From Nocardia amamiensis (GTDB taxonomy: Bacteria; Actinomycetota; Actinomycetes; Mycobacteriales; Mycobacteriaceae): a stretch of DNA of 59,188 nt. How positions within the stretch are numbered: position 1 is the first letter of the stretch; each line of letters opens with the position of its first letter. The notes under the pieces are model-generated. The model ran no database searches, had not been told where the DNA came from, and worked only from the letters and a program-made list of their open reading frames with translations. The stretch is taken from positions 1 to 59,188 of the forward strand of contig NZ_JADLQX010000039.1 in assembly GCF_015477605.1 (NCBI RefSeq). The letters run 5' to 3'. Below are positions 34,455 to 43,484 of the stretch, in pieces. Both the position numbers and the translations under genes were made by a program.

Positions 34455-35945
34455 ATGGGGTACAATCCGCATGTTCTGGTAATAGGTGGCGGCCCAGCCG
34501 GTTCGACCACAGCAGCTCTGCTCGCGCGAGCGGGCATTCGAGTGACCCTCCTGGAAAAGGAGAGGTTTCCTCGATATCACATCGGCGAGTCCCTTCTGGC
34601 GTCGTGCTTGTCGACACTGCGCCTGTCCGGCGCCTATGACGAGGTTGCCGCGCACGGTTTCCAGGTGAAACGGGGCGGGGTTTTTCTGTGGCAGAACGAT
34701 ACCTGGCTATTGGACTGGTCCAGGCTCGTGGACGCGGACGCTTGGTCATGGCAGGTCGACCGCGCGGCGTTCGACGATATCCTGCTCCGTAACGCGGCAA
34801 AACAGGGCGCCGAGGTAATCGAGCAGGCCACCGTGACAAATGTGCTGTTCGACGGCGACCGCCCGACAGCCGTCGAATGGACCGGGCCCGATGACGACCA
34901 GACCCGGACCACCGAATTCGATTTCTTGGTCGACGCTTCGGGACGCGCGGGCCTGTTGGCGAAGCGGCATTTCGACATCCGGCGGCAGCACAAGGCCTTC
35001 CGGAACACCGCGATCTGGTCGTACTGGACAGGCGCCCGCTTGCATCCGGACAGTCCGGAAGGCGCGATCAACGTCGTTTCGACCCCCGAAGGCGGCTGGA
35101 TCTGGCACATCCCCTTGTCGGACGGCCGCTTCAGCGTCGGCTATGTGATTTCCAAGCGCCAGTTCGCCGAGAAGCGTCGTGAGCACGAATCACTCGACTC
35201 GTACTACCTCGATGTCATCCGTGGCAATGCCAAACTGAGCGAGTTGCTCGAGGGGGCCCAGCAGGTCGACAGCGTCCGGGCGGAGCAGGATTACTCCTAT
35301 GTCGCAGATCGGTTCTACGGTCCGGGTTACGCCATTGTCGGTGACGCCGCGTGCTTCCTCGATCCGTTGTTGTCCACCGGCGTGCATTTGGCGACGTACG
35401 GTGCGCTGACCGCGTCGGCGGCCATTGCGACCGCCTTGCGGGGCGAGATGAGCGAGTCCGAGGCACTGGGCTTTTTCGACTACACCTATCGACGGGCGTA
35501 CTGGCGATTCCTGATCCTGGTTTCGCGAATGTACGAGCAGTACGTCGGGTCGCAGGAATATTTCACGCATGCCAGCAGCCTCACCGAGGCACACGAGGGC
35601 GACACCCCGCAGGAGTCGTTCACCAGGATCATCGCGGGACTGACCGATGTGGACGAATCGTCGGGAGAACAACAGCGGACCGATACCGACGCCATCGTCA
35701 CCGAGGCCGAACTCCTCGACGAGGAGCCGGCCGAGGTGAACATCAAATACATGGGCCACCTGGATATGTCGCCGGTATGGAATATCTGGCGCGATCCGCT
35801 CGGGGCGGACACCGCCATGGGCGAGGTGCGCATTACGACCGAACCGGTACTCGGCCTGACCAGCAAACCCCGCTCCGCCGCGGAGATGGAGGCCATTGTC
35901 CGACCATTCATTCCACCGAAGGGCGCCGACGTCACCACAGCTTAG
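34455..35945 (+). CDS. Flavin-dependent halogenase (phenol/pyrrole type)
   Basis: The 496-residue protein starts with the FAD motif GGGPAGS (11-17) and has PRYHIGESLL, the family lysine in FQVKRGG (Lys72), the halogenase motif WIWHIP (215-220) and GDAACFLDPLLSTGVHLA (296-313). WxWxIP separates halogenases from ordinary flavin monooxygenases; the Lys makes hypohalous acid available for electrophilic substitution. The sequence resembles phenol- and carrier-bound-substrate halogenases such as SgcC3, CndH and ChlB4 more than tryptophan halogenases. AGGGAG precedes the ATG. The chorismate lyase gene follows after 42 bp, so a 4-hydroxybenzoate-type phenol is the likely substrate. Confidence 0.85.
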   Translation: MGYNPHVLVIGGGPAGSTTAALLARAGIRVTLLEKERFPRYHIGESLLASCLSTLRLSGAYDEVAAHGFQVKRGGVFLWQNDTWLLDWSRLVDADAWSWQVDRAAFDDILLRNAAKQGAEVIEQATVTNVLFDGDRPTAVEWTGPDDDQTRTTEFDFLVDASGRAGLLAKRHFDIRRQHKAFRNTAIWSYWTGARLHPDSPEGAINVVSTPEGGWIWHIPLSDGRFSVGYVISKRQFAEKRREHESLDSYYLDVIRGNAKLSELLEGAQQVDSVRAEQDYSYVADRFYGPGYAIVGDAACFLDPLLSTGVHLATYGALTASAAIATALRGEMSESEALGFFDYTYRRAYWRFLILVSRMYEQYVGSQEYFTHASSLTEAHEGDTPQESFTRIIAGLTDVDESSGEQQRTDTDAIVTEAELLDEEPAEVNIKYMGHLDMSPVWNIWRDPLGADTAMGEVRITTEPVLGLTSKPRSAAEMEAIVRPFIPPKGADVTTA

Positions 35946-35987
35946 CCCAGGCTTTCCAGTGAAAATCACTGCGCGGAGCCGACAATT

Positions 35988-36626
35988 GTGACGATCACTC
36001 GATCCGTCCCCGAACCTCCGGGCGATGCCTCGGCCGGTGGTTCGGGTTTCCGGATGAACAGAGATGAAATCGGGCGGTTCGGCCATCCACTCACCAGGAT
36101 GCTGCTGGCCAGCGACGGCTCCACAATGCCGGTACTCGAGGCGATACTCAGGACGGAACTCCAGGTTCGTGTGCTCCGTCAGGACGATATGGCGGCCAGC
36201 CGGCTACCCACCACCGTTACCGATGCATTGCAGGTGTCCGGCGCCGACCGCGTCATCGTCCGCCGCTCATGCCTGATCAATTCCGACAGTGTGGCCGTGT
36301 CTGTCAATCATGTCGTCATCGTCCCCGGACCCGCGGCCCCGTACGGAGTCGACGATGTCCGGATGCCGATCGGTTACAGCTTGATTTCTCGGGGCGTATT
36401 CCAGCGTCGTAACATACTGCGGGCGGGCTTGACGAGATGGCCGGATGGCCGCCTCTGTGCGGCGAAGGCATATGTCATCGTGCTTGTCGATCGGCCGCTC
36501 TGCTATATCCGGGAATCCTTCAATCCCAACATCATTCCTCCGGACCACTCCTACACCGCCGACCGTGATCTGCTGTGGGCCGACGAGCCGGAATCGGTAC
36601 CCGACCGCACCCGCCAGCACGGCTAG
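35988..36626 (+). CDS. Chorismate lyase-like protein (DUF98, Rv2949c type)
   Basis: The 212-residue protein has the DUF98 features LTRMLLASDGSTMPVLEAILRTELQVRVLRQDD, RVIVRRSCLINSDSVAVSVNHVVI and PIGYSLISRGVFQRRNILRAG. Rv2949c of M. tuberculosis converts chorismate to 4-hydroxybenzoate and pyruvate for phenolic glycolipids. No pks15/1 or fadD22 is present here; the halogenase gene lies 42 bp upstream on the same strand. The GTG at 35988 has GGAG upstream but at 10 bp, so an internal ATG at 36054 is also possible. It probably supplies the phenol for halogenation. Confidence 0.75.
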   Translation: MTITRSVPEPPGDASAGGSGFRMNRDEIGRFGHPLTRMLLASDGSTMPVLEAILRTELQVRVLRQDDMAASRLPTTVTDALQVSGADRVIVRRSCLINSDSVAVSVNHVVIVPGPAAPYGVDDVRMPIGYSLISRGVFQRRNILRAGLTRWPDGRLCAAKAYVIVLVDRPLCYIRESFNPNIIPPDHSYTADRDLLWADEPESVPDRTRQHG

Positions 36627-36668
36627 CGCCGCCCTCCGACTCGTGCCACCAGCTGCAGGTCGCCAGAG

Positions 36669-36696
36669 TTGACCTTCGACGCAATGTTGCTAGCGT
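36669..36696 (+). promoter_or_regulatory. Promoter before the CYP157-like gene
   Basis: TTGACC at 36669-36674, a 16-bp spacer, and TAGCGT at 36691-36696 make a good actinobacterial promoter. It lies in the otherwise gene-free stretch 36627-36983. Confidence 0.45.
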
Positions 36697-36983
36697 GTGC
36701 GAGTCGCCCGGTGCTGGACGGCAAGTAGCGGAAGGCTGTAGTAGGTTCGACCCCGTCAACGACAAGAGGACTGATGAATCCAGGGACCGCCGTGGTGTTT
36801 TCATGGTTCTGACCCATCACCGTGTTCAGCGCCGTGGCGGTCGTGGTCGATCGGTTCGGCGGGGCTCTCCGCTCGATCTGGCACCCGACACACGCTGATC
36901 TCGCCGGACACGTCATCGAAGCACGTGTCCGCGCTCTCCGATCACTCTCGTCGAATTCCTGCCCATCGTCTGGAGCCACGTCT

Positions 36984-38279
36984 TTGACCACACCACAGTC
37001 CCCGACATCCACGCCGTACACCGATTCGACCGGAACGTGCCCCGTCCAGTACGGACCGGTCATCGATACCGATGACCGCCGAGTTCCGCTGTACACCCCG
37101 GAGTTCGTCGCCGACCCCCATCGCGCTTACCGCGAGATGCGTCGCCGGTACGGCTCGCTCGTTCCCATCGAGTTGGCACCCGGTGTGCCCGCCACCCTGG
37201 TGATCGGCTACCGGACGGCGGTGCGAATCCTCAACGACCCCAACCACTTCCCAGCCGATCCACGAACCTGGCAGAAGAACATTCCCGCGGATTCTCCCGT
37301 CCGGCCGATGATGGAGTGGTACCCGGCGGCGCGGTACAACACCGGAGCCACGCATGCTCGCTACCGGCAGGCCTCCGTCGCGAGCATCGACGGGATCGAC
37401 ACGCATGGGCTGCGTCCCGCCGTCGAGAGAATCGCCATCCCGCTGATCAACACCTTCTGCGAGTCCGGATCCGCCGACTTGGTGACCCAGTACGCGTTTC
37501 CCCTCGTCCTCGAGGTCCTCAACCAGATGGTCGGCTGCCCCGCCGAGATCGGGCAGCGCGTCGCGACCGGCATGGCCGCGCGCTTCGATACGGTCAACCC
37601 CGCGCAGGGCATGATGATGCTCAAAGAGGCGCTGATGGAGTTGATTCAGCTCAAGCGGCAACATCCCGGCGACGACGCTACCTCGCGGCTGGCGCATCAC
37701 CCGGCCAACCTCAACGACGTGGAGATCTTCGCGCAGCTGATGAGCTTCTACGGCGCCGGCTTCGAAGCCCAGCGCAATCTGATCACCAATACCCTGCTGC
37801 TGATGATCACCGACGACCGGTTCCGCTACGGCAGCGATGTTCTCGGACGGAACCTGTCGACCGAGCACGCGCTCGACGAGGTGCTGTTCAACGACCCGCC
37901 GATGGCGAACTTCTGCACCACATACCCGCGGCAGCCGATCATGATCGACGATGTCTGGCTGCCTGCGGACCAGCCGGTCGTCATCAGCCTCGCCGCGTGC
38001 AACAACGACCCCGAGATCCGCGGGACCGACGAGCCCGGCGGCAACCGCATCGGCAATCGCTCGCATCTGGCGTGGAGCACCGGGCCGCATGCTTGCCCGG
38101 CGAAATCGATCGCGTACCCGACGGTGCAGAACGCCATCGATCAACTGCTCGACGCCCTGCCCGAGATGGACCTCGCGGTTCCCGCGGACCAGCTCGTCTG
38201 GCGGCCGGGTCCCTTCCATCGAGCGATGACGTCGATGCCGGTCGTCTTCCCCAAGTCCGCGCCGTTGACCTTCTTTTAG
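36984..38279 (+). CDS. CYP157-like cytochrome P450 lacking ExxR
   Basis: From the TTG at 36984 (GGAG eight bases upstream) the protein has 431 residues. Heme-ligand Cys371 is present in WSTGPHACPAKS. The K-helix ExxR is replaced by EVLF (299-302) in DEVLFNDPPMANF, and the I-helix motif is AGFEA (258-262), lacking the usual Thr. This combination, with RPGPFHRA near the end, matches the CYP157 family of streptomycetes, which naturally lacks ExxR. A GTG at 36822 would add 54 unmatched residues. It may finish the halogenase-cluster product, or have a conservon-type role, although no cvn genes are adjacent. Confidence 0.75.
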   Translation: MTTPQSPTSTPYTDSTGTCPVQYGPVIDTDDRRVPLYTPEFVADPHRAYREMRRRYGSLVPIELAPGVPATLVIGYRTAVRILNDPNHFPADPRTWQKNIPADSPVRPMMEWYPAARYNTGATHARYRQASVASIDGIDTHGLRPAVERIAIPLINTFCESGSADLVTQYAFPLVLEVLNQMVGCPAEIGQRVATGMAARFDTVNPAQGMMMLKEALMELIQLKRQHPGDDATSRLAHHPANLNDVEIFAQLMSFYGAGFEAQRNLITNTLLLMITDDRFRYGSDVLGRNLSTEHALDEVLFNDPPMANFCTTYPRQPIMIDDVWLPADQPVVISLAACNNDPEIRGTDEPGGNRIGNRSHLAWSTGPHACPAKSIAYPTVQNAIDQLLDALPEMDLAVPADQLVWRPGPFHRAMTSMPVVFPKSAPLTFF

Positions 38280-38461
38280 GAAGCCTCGCCTGGGAGCGTG
38301 GCCTACACGGCCGGCGCGGTGAACGCCACGACCGCGGCGTCGAGCAGTGTCACGAAGCCGCCCCGAGGCAGCAGCGCGGTGCGTCCAGCGGGTGCCATAT
38401 GTCGGATTCGGCTAGGCCGCTGGCTCGGCCTCAGCCGAACCGACACCCGCAGCTTCGGAAC

Positions 38462-39826
38462 TCACGCGTCGGCCGATACCGTCGCAGACCGCACGTTCGG
38501 AAGACCGAGATTGTCGCGCAGGGTGGTCCCGGTGTACTCGGTGCGCAGCACGCCGCGGTCCTGCAGTAACGGAACCACCTTGTCGACGAACTCATCGAGG
38601 CCCCACGGCACCAGGTGGGAGCCGAGGATGAAGCCGTCGGAGCCGTCGTTCTGCACGAAGGCATCGATCTGCTCGGCGACCTGGGCGGGAGTTCCGACCA
38701 GCGGGCCGCGTTCGAACTGGTCGATCACCACCTCGCGGAGCGCGAGTTTCTTCGTCTCGGCGACTTGGCGCAGGCGTTCGACGGTGGCGAAGCGGTCCTG
38801 GTGGACGAAGGCGCGCCCCTGGATGATCGGCGGGGCATCCGGATCGGGGTCGACATCGGGTATCGGTCCGTCGGGGTCGTAGCCGGACAAGTCGCGGTTC
38901 CAGATCTGTTCCAGCAGGATCAGCGCGGTCTGCCCGGTGACCTGCTCGTTGCGGATTGCGTGGAATTTCTCGATCGCCTCGGCCTGGGTGTCACCGAGAA
39001 CGAAACTGGCCGACGGCAGGATCTTGATGTCGTCGGCGGCACGTCCCGCCGCGACCGCGCGTGATTTGATGTCGCGGTAGAAGTCCGCCGCCTCCGGCAG
39101 CTTGCCATAGGGGGAGAAGATGGCATCGGAATTGGCGGCGGCGAAATCGCGGCCCTGCGGTGAGACACCGGCCTGCAGGATCACCGGTCTGCCCTGCGGG
39201 CTGCGTGGCACGGTGAAGCGGCCGGAGATATCGAACTGGTTACCCTGGAAGGCGAACGCCCCGGCATTCGGGCGGGCCAGGAACCGGCCGGACTCTTTGT
39301 CGGCGACGAGGTCCTCGGCATCCCACGAATCCCACAGGGCGCGAACGGCGTTCAGGGTATCCTCGGCGCGCACATAGCGGTCGGCGGGATCGAGGAATCC
39401 GCCGCGGCGGAAGTTCTGGCCGGTGAATGCGTCGAAGGAGGTCACCACATTCCAGGCGGCGCGTCCGCCGGAGAGGTGATCCAGGCTCGCGAACTGGCGG
39501 GCCAGCTCGTAGGGTTCGTTGAAGGTCGCGTTGATCGTGCCCGCGAGCCCGAGACGTTCGGTGACCGCGGCGATCGAGGCCAGCACAGTGAAGGGGTCGG
39601 GGCGGCCGATGATGTCCTGATCGAAGATCTTGCCCGCGCGTTCGCGCAGGATGAGACCTTCGGCGAGGAAGAAGAAGTCGAACTTGCCGCGTTCGGCGGT
39701 GCGCGCGGTGTGTTCGAAACTGCTGAAATCGATCTGGCTGCCCGCCTCGGGATGCCACCAGGCGGTGTGATGGTTGACGCCGCCGAGGTAGGCGCCCAGG
39801 ATGACTTGCTTACGGGGAGTGCTCAT
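38462..39826 (-). CDS. NtaA/DszA-family FMN-dependent monooxygenase
   Basis: The 454-residue luciferase-like TIM barrel has GAYLGGVNHHTAWWHPEAGSQIDF, FDFFFLAEG, FNEPYELARQFASLDHLSGGRAAWNVVTS and RPVILQAGVSPQGRDFAA, all typical of NtaA/SnaA/DszA enzymes. These use FMNH2 from a separate reductase to oxidise nitrogen or sulfur compounds (nitrilotriacetate, dibenzothiophene sulfone, sulfonates). Start ATG 39826. It is downstream of a second LLM enzyme by 11 bp, so both are in one operon. No flavin reductase or ABC transporter is next to them. Confidence 0.85.
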   Translation of the reverse strand: MSTPRKQVILGAYLGGVNHHTAWWHPEAGSQIDFSSFEHTARTAERGKFDFFFLAEGLILRERAGKIFDQDIIGRPDPFTVLASIAAVTERLGLAGTINATFNEPYELARQFASLDHLSGGRAAWNVVTSFDAFTGQNFRRGGFLDPADRYVRAEDTLNAVRALWDSWDAEDLVADKESGRFLARPNAGAFAFQGNQFDISGRFTVPRSPQGRPVILQAGVSPQGRDFAAANSDAIFSPYGKLPEAADFYRDIKSRAVAAGRAADDIKILPSASFVLGDTQAEAIEKFHAIRNEQVTGQTALILLEQIWNRDLSGYDPDGPIPDVDPDPDAPPIIQGRAFVHQDRFATVERLRQVAETKKLALREVVIDQFERGPLVGTPAQVAEQIDAFVQNDGSDGFILGSHLVPWGLDEFVDKVVPLLQDRGVLRTEYTGTTLRDNLGLPNVRSATVSADA

Positions 39827-39837
39827 GGTCGCCTCGC

Positions 39838-41052
39838 TCAGGCAGTCGCGTAACGGTTGGGGACGGTGGTGGGCAGCCCGAGCAGCGCGCGCAGCGAGCC
39901 CTCCGGGTAGTGGGTGCGGAACGCGCCGCGGTGTTGCAAAGCTGGGACGAGCCGGTCGGCGACGGCGGTCAGATCGTCAACCGCGACACCGGGCCGCAAC
40001 CGGATTCCATCGACACCCTGCTCGCTCCATTCGATGAGCAGTTCCGCGAGATCGTCGGCGCTGCCCGCGAAAAGCTCGGCATCGGAGGTGAATTCGGCTC
40101 CGGCGACGTCGTTCAACCGCGCTAGGCGTTGCGGTCCGCTCGCCTCGTCGGTGTCGAGGAAGACGACGATGTCGGCATAGACCCGCAGCGGTTCGCCGGC
40201 GCGTTCCGCTCGTGTCGCGGCGGAGGCCACCTGATCCGACACCGGGCGGGGGCCGGCCTCACGCGTCGGGGTGACGAAGACCAAATCTGCACTGCGAGCG
40301 GCGAATTCGTATACCGAGGGGGAGTGCGCCAGCGCTGCCACAACCGGCTGCCCCTGCGGCGGCCGCGGCGTGATGGACGGCCCGCGCACGTTGAAGAAGC
40401 GGCCCTCGAAGTCGATGTAGTGCAGTTTGTCGCGATCGATGAAGCGACGGGTGGCCACGTCGCGAATCTCGGCGTCGTCCTCCCAGCTGTCCCATAGTCG
40501 CCGCACCACCTCGACGGCGTCAGCGGCTTCGTCGAACAGATCGTGCTCGTGACCGGGATGGGTGCCTGATGCGAGCGCCTCCGCGATCTCGGTGGCGGTG
40601 AGGTCGCGCACTGTGCGGCGGCCGAAGTGAGCGGCCTCCTCGGCCGTCCCCGACACCCGCACCTGCCAGCCCGCCCGCCCGCGTGACGTGTAGTCGAGCG
40701 TGGCGATCGACTTGGAGACGTGGAACGGTTCGGTGTGGGTGACGGTCACGGTCGGAATGAGCCCGATGTGCCGGGTGACCGGGGCGACCCGCGCGGCGAT
40801 GAGGTGGGCGTCGATCCTGGCCCGGACCCGGTCGACGGCATCGTCGGAGGGCCCGTGCCGTTCACCGGGAATCGTCAGACTGTCCTCGATGCTCACGAAA
40901 TCGAGTAGTCCGCGCTCTGCGGTGGCGACCAGATCCGTCCAGTACCCGGGGCTGAACAATTCGGCCGGCCGGGAGCTCGGCTCCCGCCACGCGGCTGGAT
41001 GCCAGCCCGCTCCGTCGAGCGCGACGCCGAGATGCAATCGGTTCGGTGCCAT
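39838..41052 (-). CDS. LLM-class FMN-dependent monooxygenase
   Basis: The 404-residue protein is a second luciferase-like barrel: LHLGVALDGAGWHPAAWRE, GLLDFVSIEDSL, HTEPFHVSKSIATLDYTSRGRAGWQVRVS, GPSITPRPPQGQPVVAALAHSP. It differs enough from its neighbour to act on another substrate or as a partner. It is the first gene of the two-gene operon. The ATG at 41052 is close to GGGAG. A run of 15 G lies about 56 bp upstream, in the probable promoter or leader, which could make expression variable. Confidence 0.8.
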   Translation of the reverse strand: MAPNRLHLGVALDGAGWHPAAWREPSSRPAELFSPGYWTDLVATAERGLLDFVSIEDSLTIPGERHGPSDDAVDRVRARIDAHLIAARVAPVTRHIGLIPTVTVTHTEPFHVSKSIATLDYTSRGRAGWQVRVSGTAEEAAHFGRRTVRDLTATEIAEALASGTHPGHEHDLFDEAADAVEVVRRLWDSWEDDAEIRDVATRRFIDRDKLHYIDFEGRFFNVRGPSITPRPPQGQPVVAALAHSPSVYEFAARSADLVFVTPTREAGPRPVSDQVASAATRAERAGEPLRVYADIVVFLDTDEASGPQRLARLNDVAGAEFTSDAELFAGSADDLAELLIEWSEQGVDGIRLRPGVAVDDLTAVADRLVPALQHRGAFRTHYPEGSLRALLGLPTTVPNRYATA

Positions 41053-41107
41053 CGTCTCCCGTTTCTGTGCATGCGTGCGTGTCGTGTCCCTCAACGCACG
41101 AACCGCC

Positions 41108-41122
41108 GGGGGGGGGGGGGGG
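41108..41122. repeat. Homopolymer tract of 15 G
   Basis: Fifteen uninterrupted G residues on the plus strand, upstream of the LLM operon. Such tracts change length by slipped-strand mispairing. Length may also be uncertain because of sequencing error. Confidence 0.85.
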
Positions 41123-41309
41123 CATTCGACGCTGCCGCTGCCCGTTCTTCGCCGAGCGGCGGCCGGCCGCGCGCACAGCGCGGTCGAAGACGAATACCGC
41201 CTGGCCACGTGGTACCTGCGGCGGTGAACACACCGCGCGAGTCGGACCCGCCACGCTTGGTGTCAACGGTTGAGATCAGCTCGAGCCAGGGGAAATACCG
41301 GCGGGCCTC

Positions 41310-43004
41310 CTACGCCGATGGCGCGGGCACATTGCGGAGGATGAGGTCTCGGCCGTCCGGCCAATAGAAATCGTGCAAGGCGATGCTGAGTTGTGATGCC
41401 AAGGGATCGGCATCCCACACGACGTGGACCAGCTTGCTGCGCTGATGCAGGGGCGGCTTGGCGTCACCCCCGCCCTGGAATGGCACGTCCTCGAGTGCCG
41501 CGCCGCTGAATTGGTCGCTGATTCGGAACGTCATATTGGAGAAGTCACTCGCGTCGGTGCGTTCTACATACGCCGTGATGGTCAGTGACGGCCTCTGCTT
41601 GAACTGCCACTCGCTGACCGTGCGTTCCACCGACACGACGGTGTATTTCCAGCCGTATCCCTCGACCGTCCAAGGCGGTGCACCCGCTGCATCCACGATA
41701 ACGGGCGTCCTGGACCTCAGGAATGGCAACGGAAGATCCAGGCTGGGAATGGAGATATCCAAGCGGGGCACGAGTATCGTCCCCACCCCGAGCGTGATGA
41801 GAGCGACCGTGACTGCCGCGCCGAGTCGAAGTCGCCATCGCGCCTTGCCAGGGGACGAGGGCTGCCTCGCCGGTCGATCTGCGCCGGCGACCGGAGGCCG
41901 AATCGTGCTCGGCGGTAGTTCTCTGCGGCGGTGTCCATCGGTCTGACCCACCGGTCCCGAAGCTCGGGTGGACGCACGCGCGGTTTCTTTTGCCGTTGGC
42001 GTGGTTTCTGGCGCCGTCTTTACGCCTGCCAAGACCGCGCGTGCGACCGTGGCTACTTCTGGCACGTCCTGCGCCGCAATGCTTTTCAGCACGGACCGGG
42101 CGCCCGACTCGGTGTTCGGGTCGGCGAGGAATTCACTGAGGGTTCTGACCGCTGCCGCGCGGATGGTCGGATGAGGACTGGCGAGTCCGTCGCGCACATG
42201 TGCGGGAAATTGCCATCCGAGTTGTGCGGGGGCACGTGGGTTGCGGGCGAGGATGATCGAGCCTTCGGCACCATACAGCCACAACTGCGGAGTCTGATGG
42301 CCGCCGTGAGCACGCACGTAGTTCGCAGCGTATGTGTGTGCTTCCTCGACGCTGATGTAGCCGTCGCCGTCGCGGTCCGCGCTGCCGTCGGCCATTCCTT
42401 TGACCAGCCCGGTGGTGAAGGCCGATACGGTGACCGCGTCCGGGGGGTCGTCGGACAGGGGGACGCCTTCGTAGGAGTATTCCTCCGCACGGGAGGCGGT
42501 CAGCACGGCCCGTCCGCGGGAGTTGCCGACCAGCTTGCGTTCGAGGTCGATGTCATCGGCGGCCTTTGTCCGGTCGAACGCGCCGGAAAAGCAGCAGTCC
42601 AGGATGACGACCTGGCTTCGGGCGCGGCACTCGTCCAATCGGTTGAGCAGCCAACTCGATTCGATTGCGGTGGAACTGAGCAGTTTCTTATTGGTGTTGG
42701 CCGCCGCGAAATACAGGCTTCCCCGCCGGTCGAGCACACCGTGACAGGACAGGTACACCAATACGACGTCCTCGACGCGGCGCCCGCTGAGAAACTCGTC
42801 GATCGCGCGGCGGATCGTGTAGTCGTGCTGATCGAGAACGTCGGTCACGGTGAACCCGCCGATGCGCGGGTCGGCCAGAACCTTGCGCAAGGCAGCCACA
42901 TCCTGCGCGGGCGCCCGCAGCGCCTGCAGACCGGGATCGTCGTAGCTGCTCGTGGCCACCAGCAGCGCGACGCGGGCGCCGACCCGATCAGGTGCTGGAG
43001 CCAT
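41310..43004 (-). CDS. Membrane-anchored caspase-family protease with EF-hand loop
   Basis: The 564-residue protein begins with a caspase (peptidase C14) domain: VALLVATSSYDDPGLQALRAPAQDVAALR, catalytic His88 in YLSCHGV and Cys138 in ILDCCFSGAFD. At 210-221, DRDGDGYISVEE is a canonical EF-hand calcium loop (Asp210, 212, 214, Tyr216, Ser218, Glu221). HEAT-like helices follow (HPTIRAAAVRTLSEFLADP), then a Pro-rich linker, one membrane helix (about 394-412) and a beta-rich C-terminal domain. The start overlaps the EACC1 gene by 17 bp, so both are translationally coupled. It is probably an effector protease of an anti-invader or cell-death system. Confidence 0.85.
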   Translation of the reverse strand: MAPAPDRVGARVALLVATSSYDDPGLQALRAPAQDVAALRKVLADPRIGGFTVTDVLDQHDYTIRRAIDEFLSGRRVEDVVLVYLSCHGVLDRRGSLYFAAANTNKKLLSSTAIESSWLLNRLDECRARSQVVILDCCFSGAFDRTKAADDIDLERKLVGNSRGRAVLTASRAEEYSYEGVPLSDDPPDAVTVSAFTTGLVKGMADGSADRDGDGYISVEEAHTYAANYVRAHGGHQTPQLWLYGAEGSIILARNPRAPAQLGWQFPAHVRDGLASPHPTIRAAAVRTLSEFLADPNTESGARSVLKSIAAQDVPEVATVARAVLAGVKTAPETTPTAKETARASTRASGPVGQTDGHRRRELPPSTIRPPVAGADRPARQPSSPGKARWRLRLGAAVTVALITLGVGTILVPRLDISIPSLDLPLPFLRSRTPVIVDAAGAPPWTVEGYGWKYTVVSVERTVSEWQFKQRPSLTITAYVERTDASDFSNMTFRISDQFSGAALEDVPFQGGGDAKPPLHQRSKLVHVVWDADPLASQLSIALHDFYWPDGRDLILRNVPAPSA

Positions 43005-43347
43005 GACGTGCCAGCCACACCGCCAGCAGTTGCTCCTGCTGCGCGGCGGTCGCGCCGGTCAGCTTGATGGTGTCGCCGTCGATGGTCAGCTCGACGCCAC
43101 GCTCGGTCCGGGCCAGCCAGTCCCGGATCTTGGCGAACACCGCCTTCAGCGCCGCCGGACCGAACTTCACCCCCAACGTCGCGACCAGCCCCGAACCGGA
43201 CTTCGCGCCATCGGGCACGTCGCCGTCCACCAGCTCGGCGGCGTCGATGTCGAGATCCAGTAGCTCGCGCCGCAGCGAGAAGGCCGCATCCAGCTCGTCG
43301 CCGTCCTCCGGCACAACCCGAACCAGCAGATCCCACTCGTCCCGCAT
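42988..43347 (-). CDS. EACC1-like effector-associated component
   Basis: The 119-residue protein has the order expected of EACC1: an N-terminal LLVRVVPEDGDELDAAFSLRRELL, LVDGDVPDGAKSG, LVATLGVKFGPAALKAVFAKIRDWLAR and a final strand pair ELTIDGDTIKLTGATAAQQEQLLAVWL. EACC1 (effector-associated constant component 1) was described by Aravind and colleagues as the constant partner of caspase or trypsin-like effectors in actinobacterial conflict systems. It overlaps the caspase gene by 17 bp. It probably tethers or controls the protease. I recognise it by motif order and context. Confidence 0.75.
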   Translation of the reverse strand: MRDEWDLLVRVVPEDGDELDAAFSLRRELLDLDIDAAELVDGDVPDGAKSGSGLVATLGVKFGPAALKAVFAKIRDWLARTERGVELTIDGDTIKLTGATAAQQEQLLAVWLARHGSST

Positions 43348-43484
43348 ACCGGCCTCCCCATCGACTATGGTTGCCCCACATCGTAAATGCCGCCTGACGA
43401 CTCCGCGCCACAGTCGAAGACCAAGGTTGGTTGTGCGATTGTGTGCTGGATCAGTGCCGGGATCTTTCGGGCTCGCAAGTGCGG

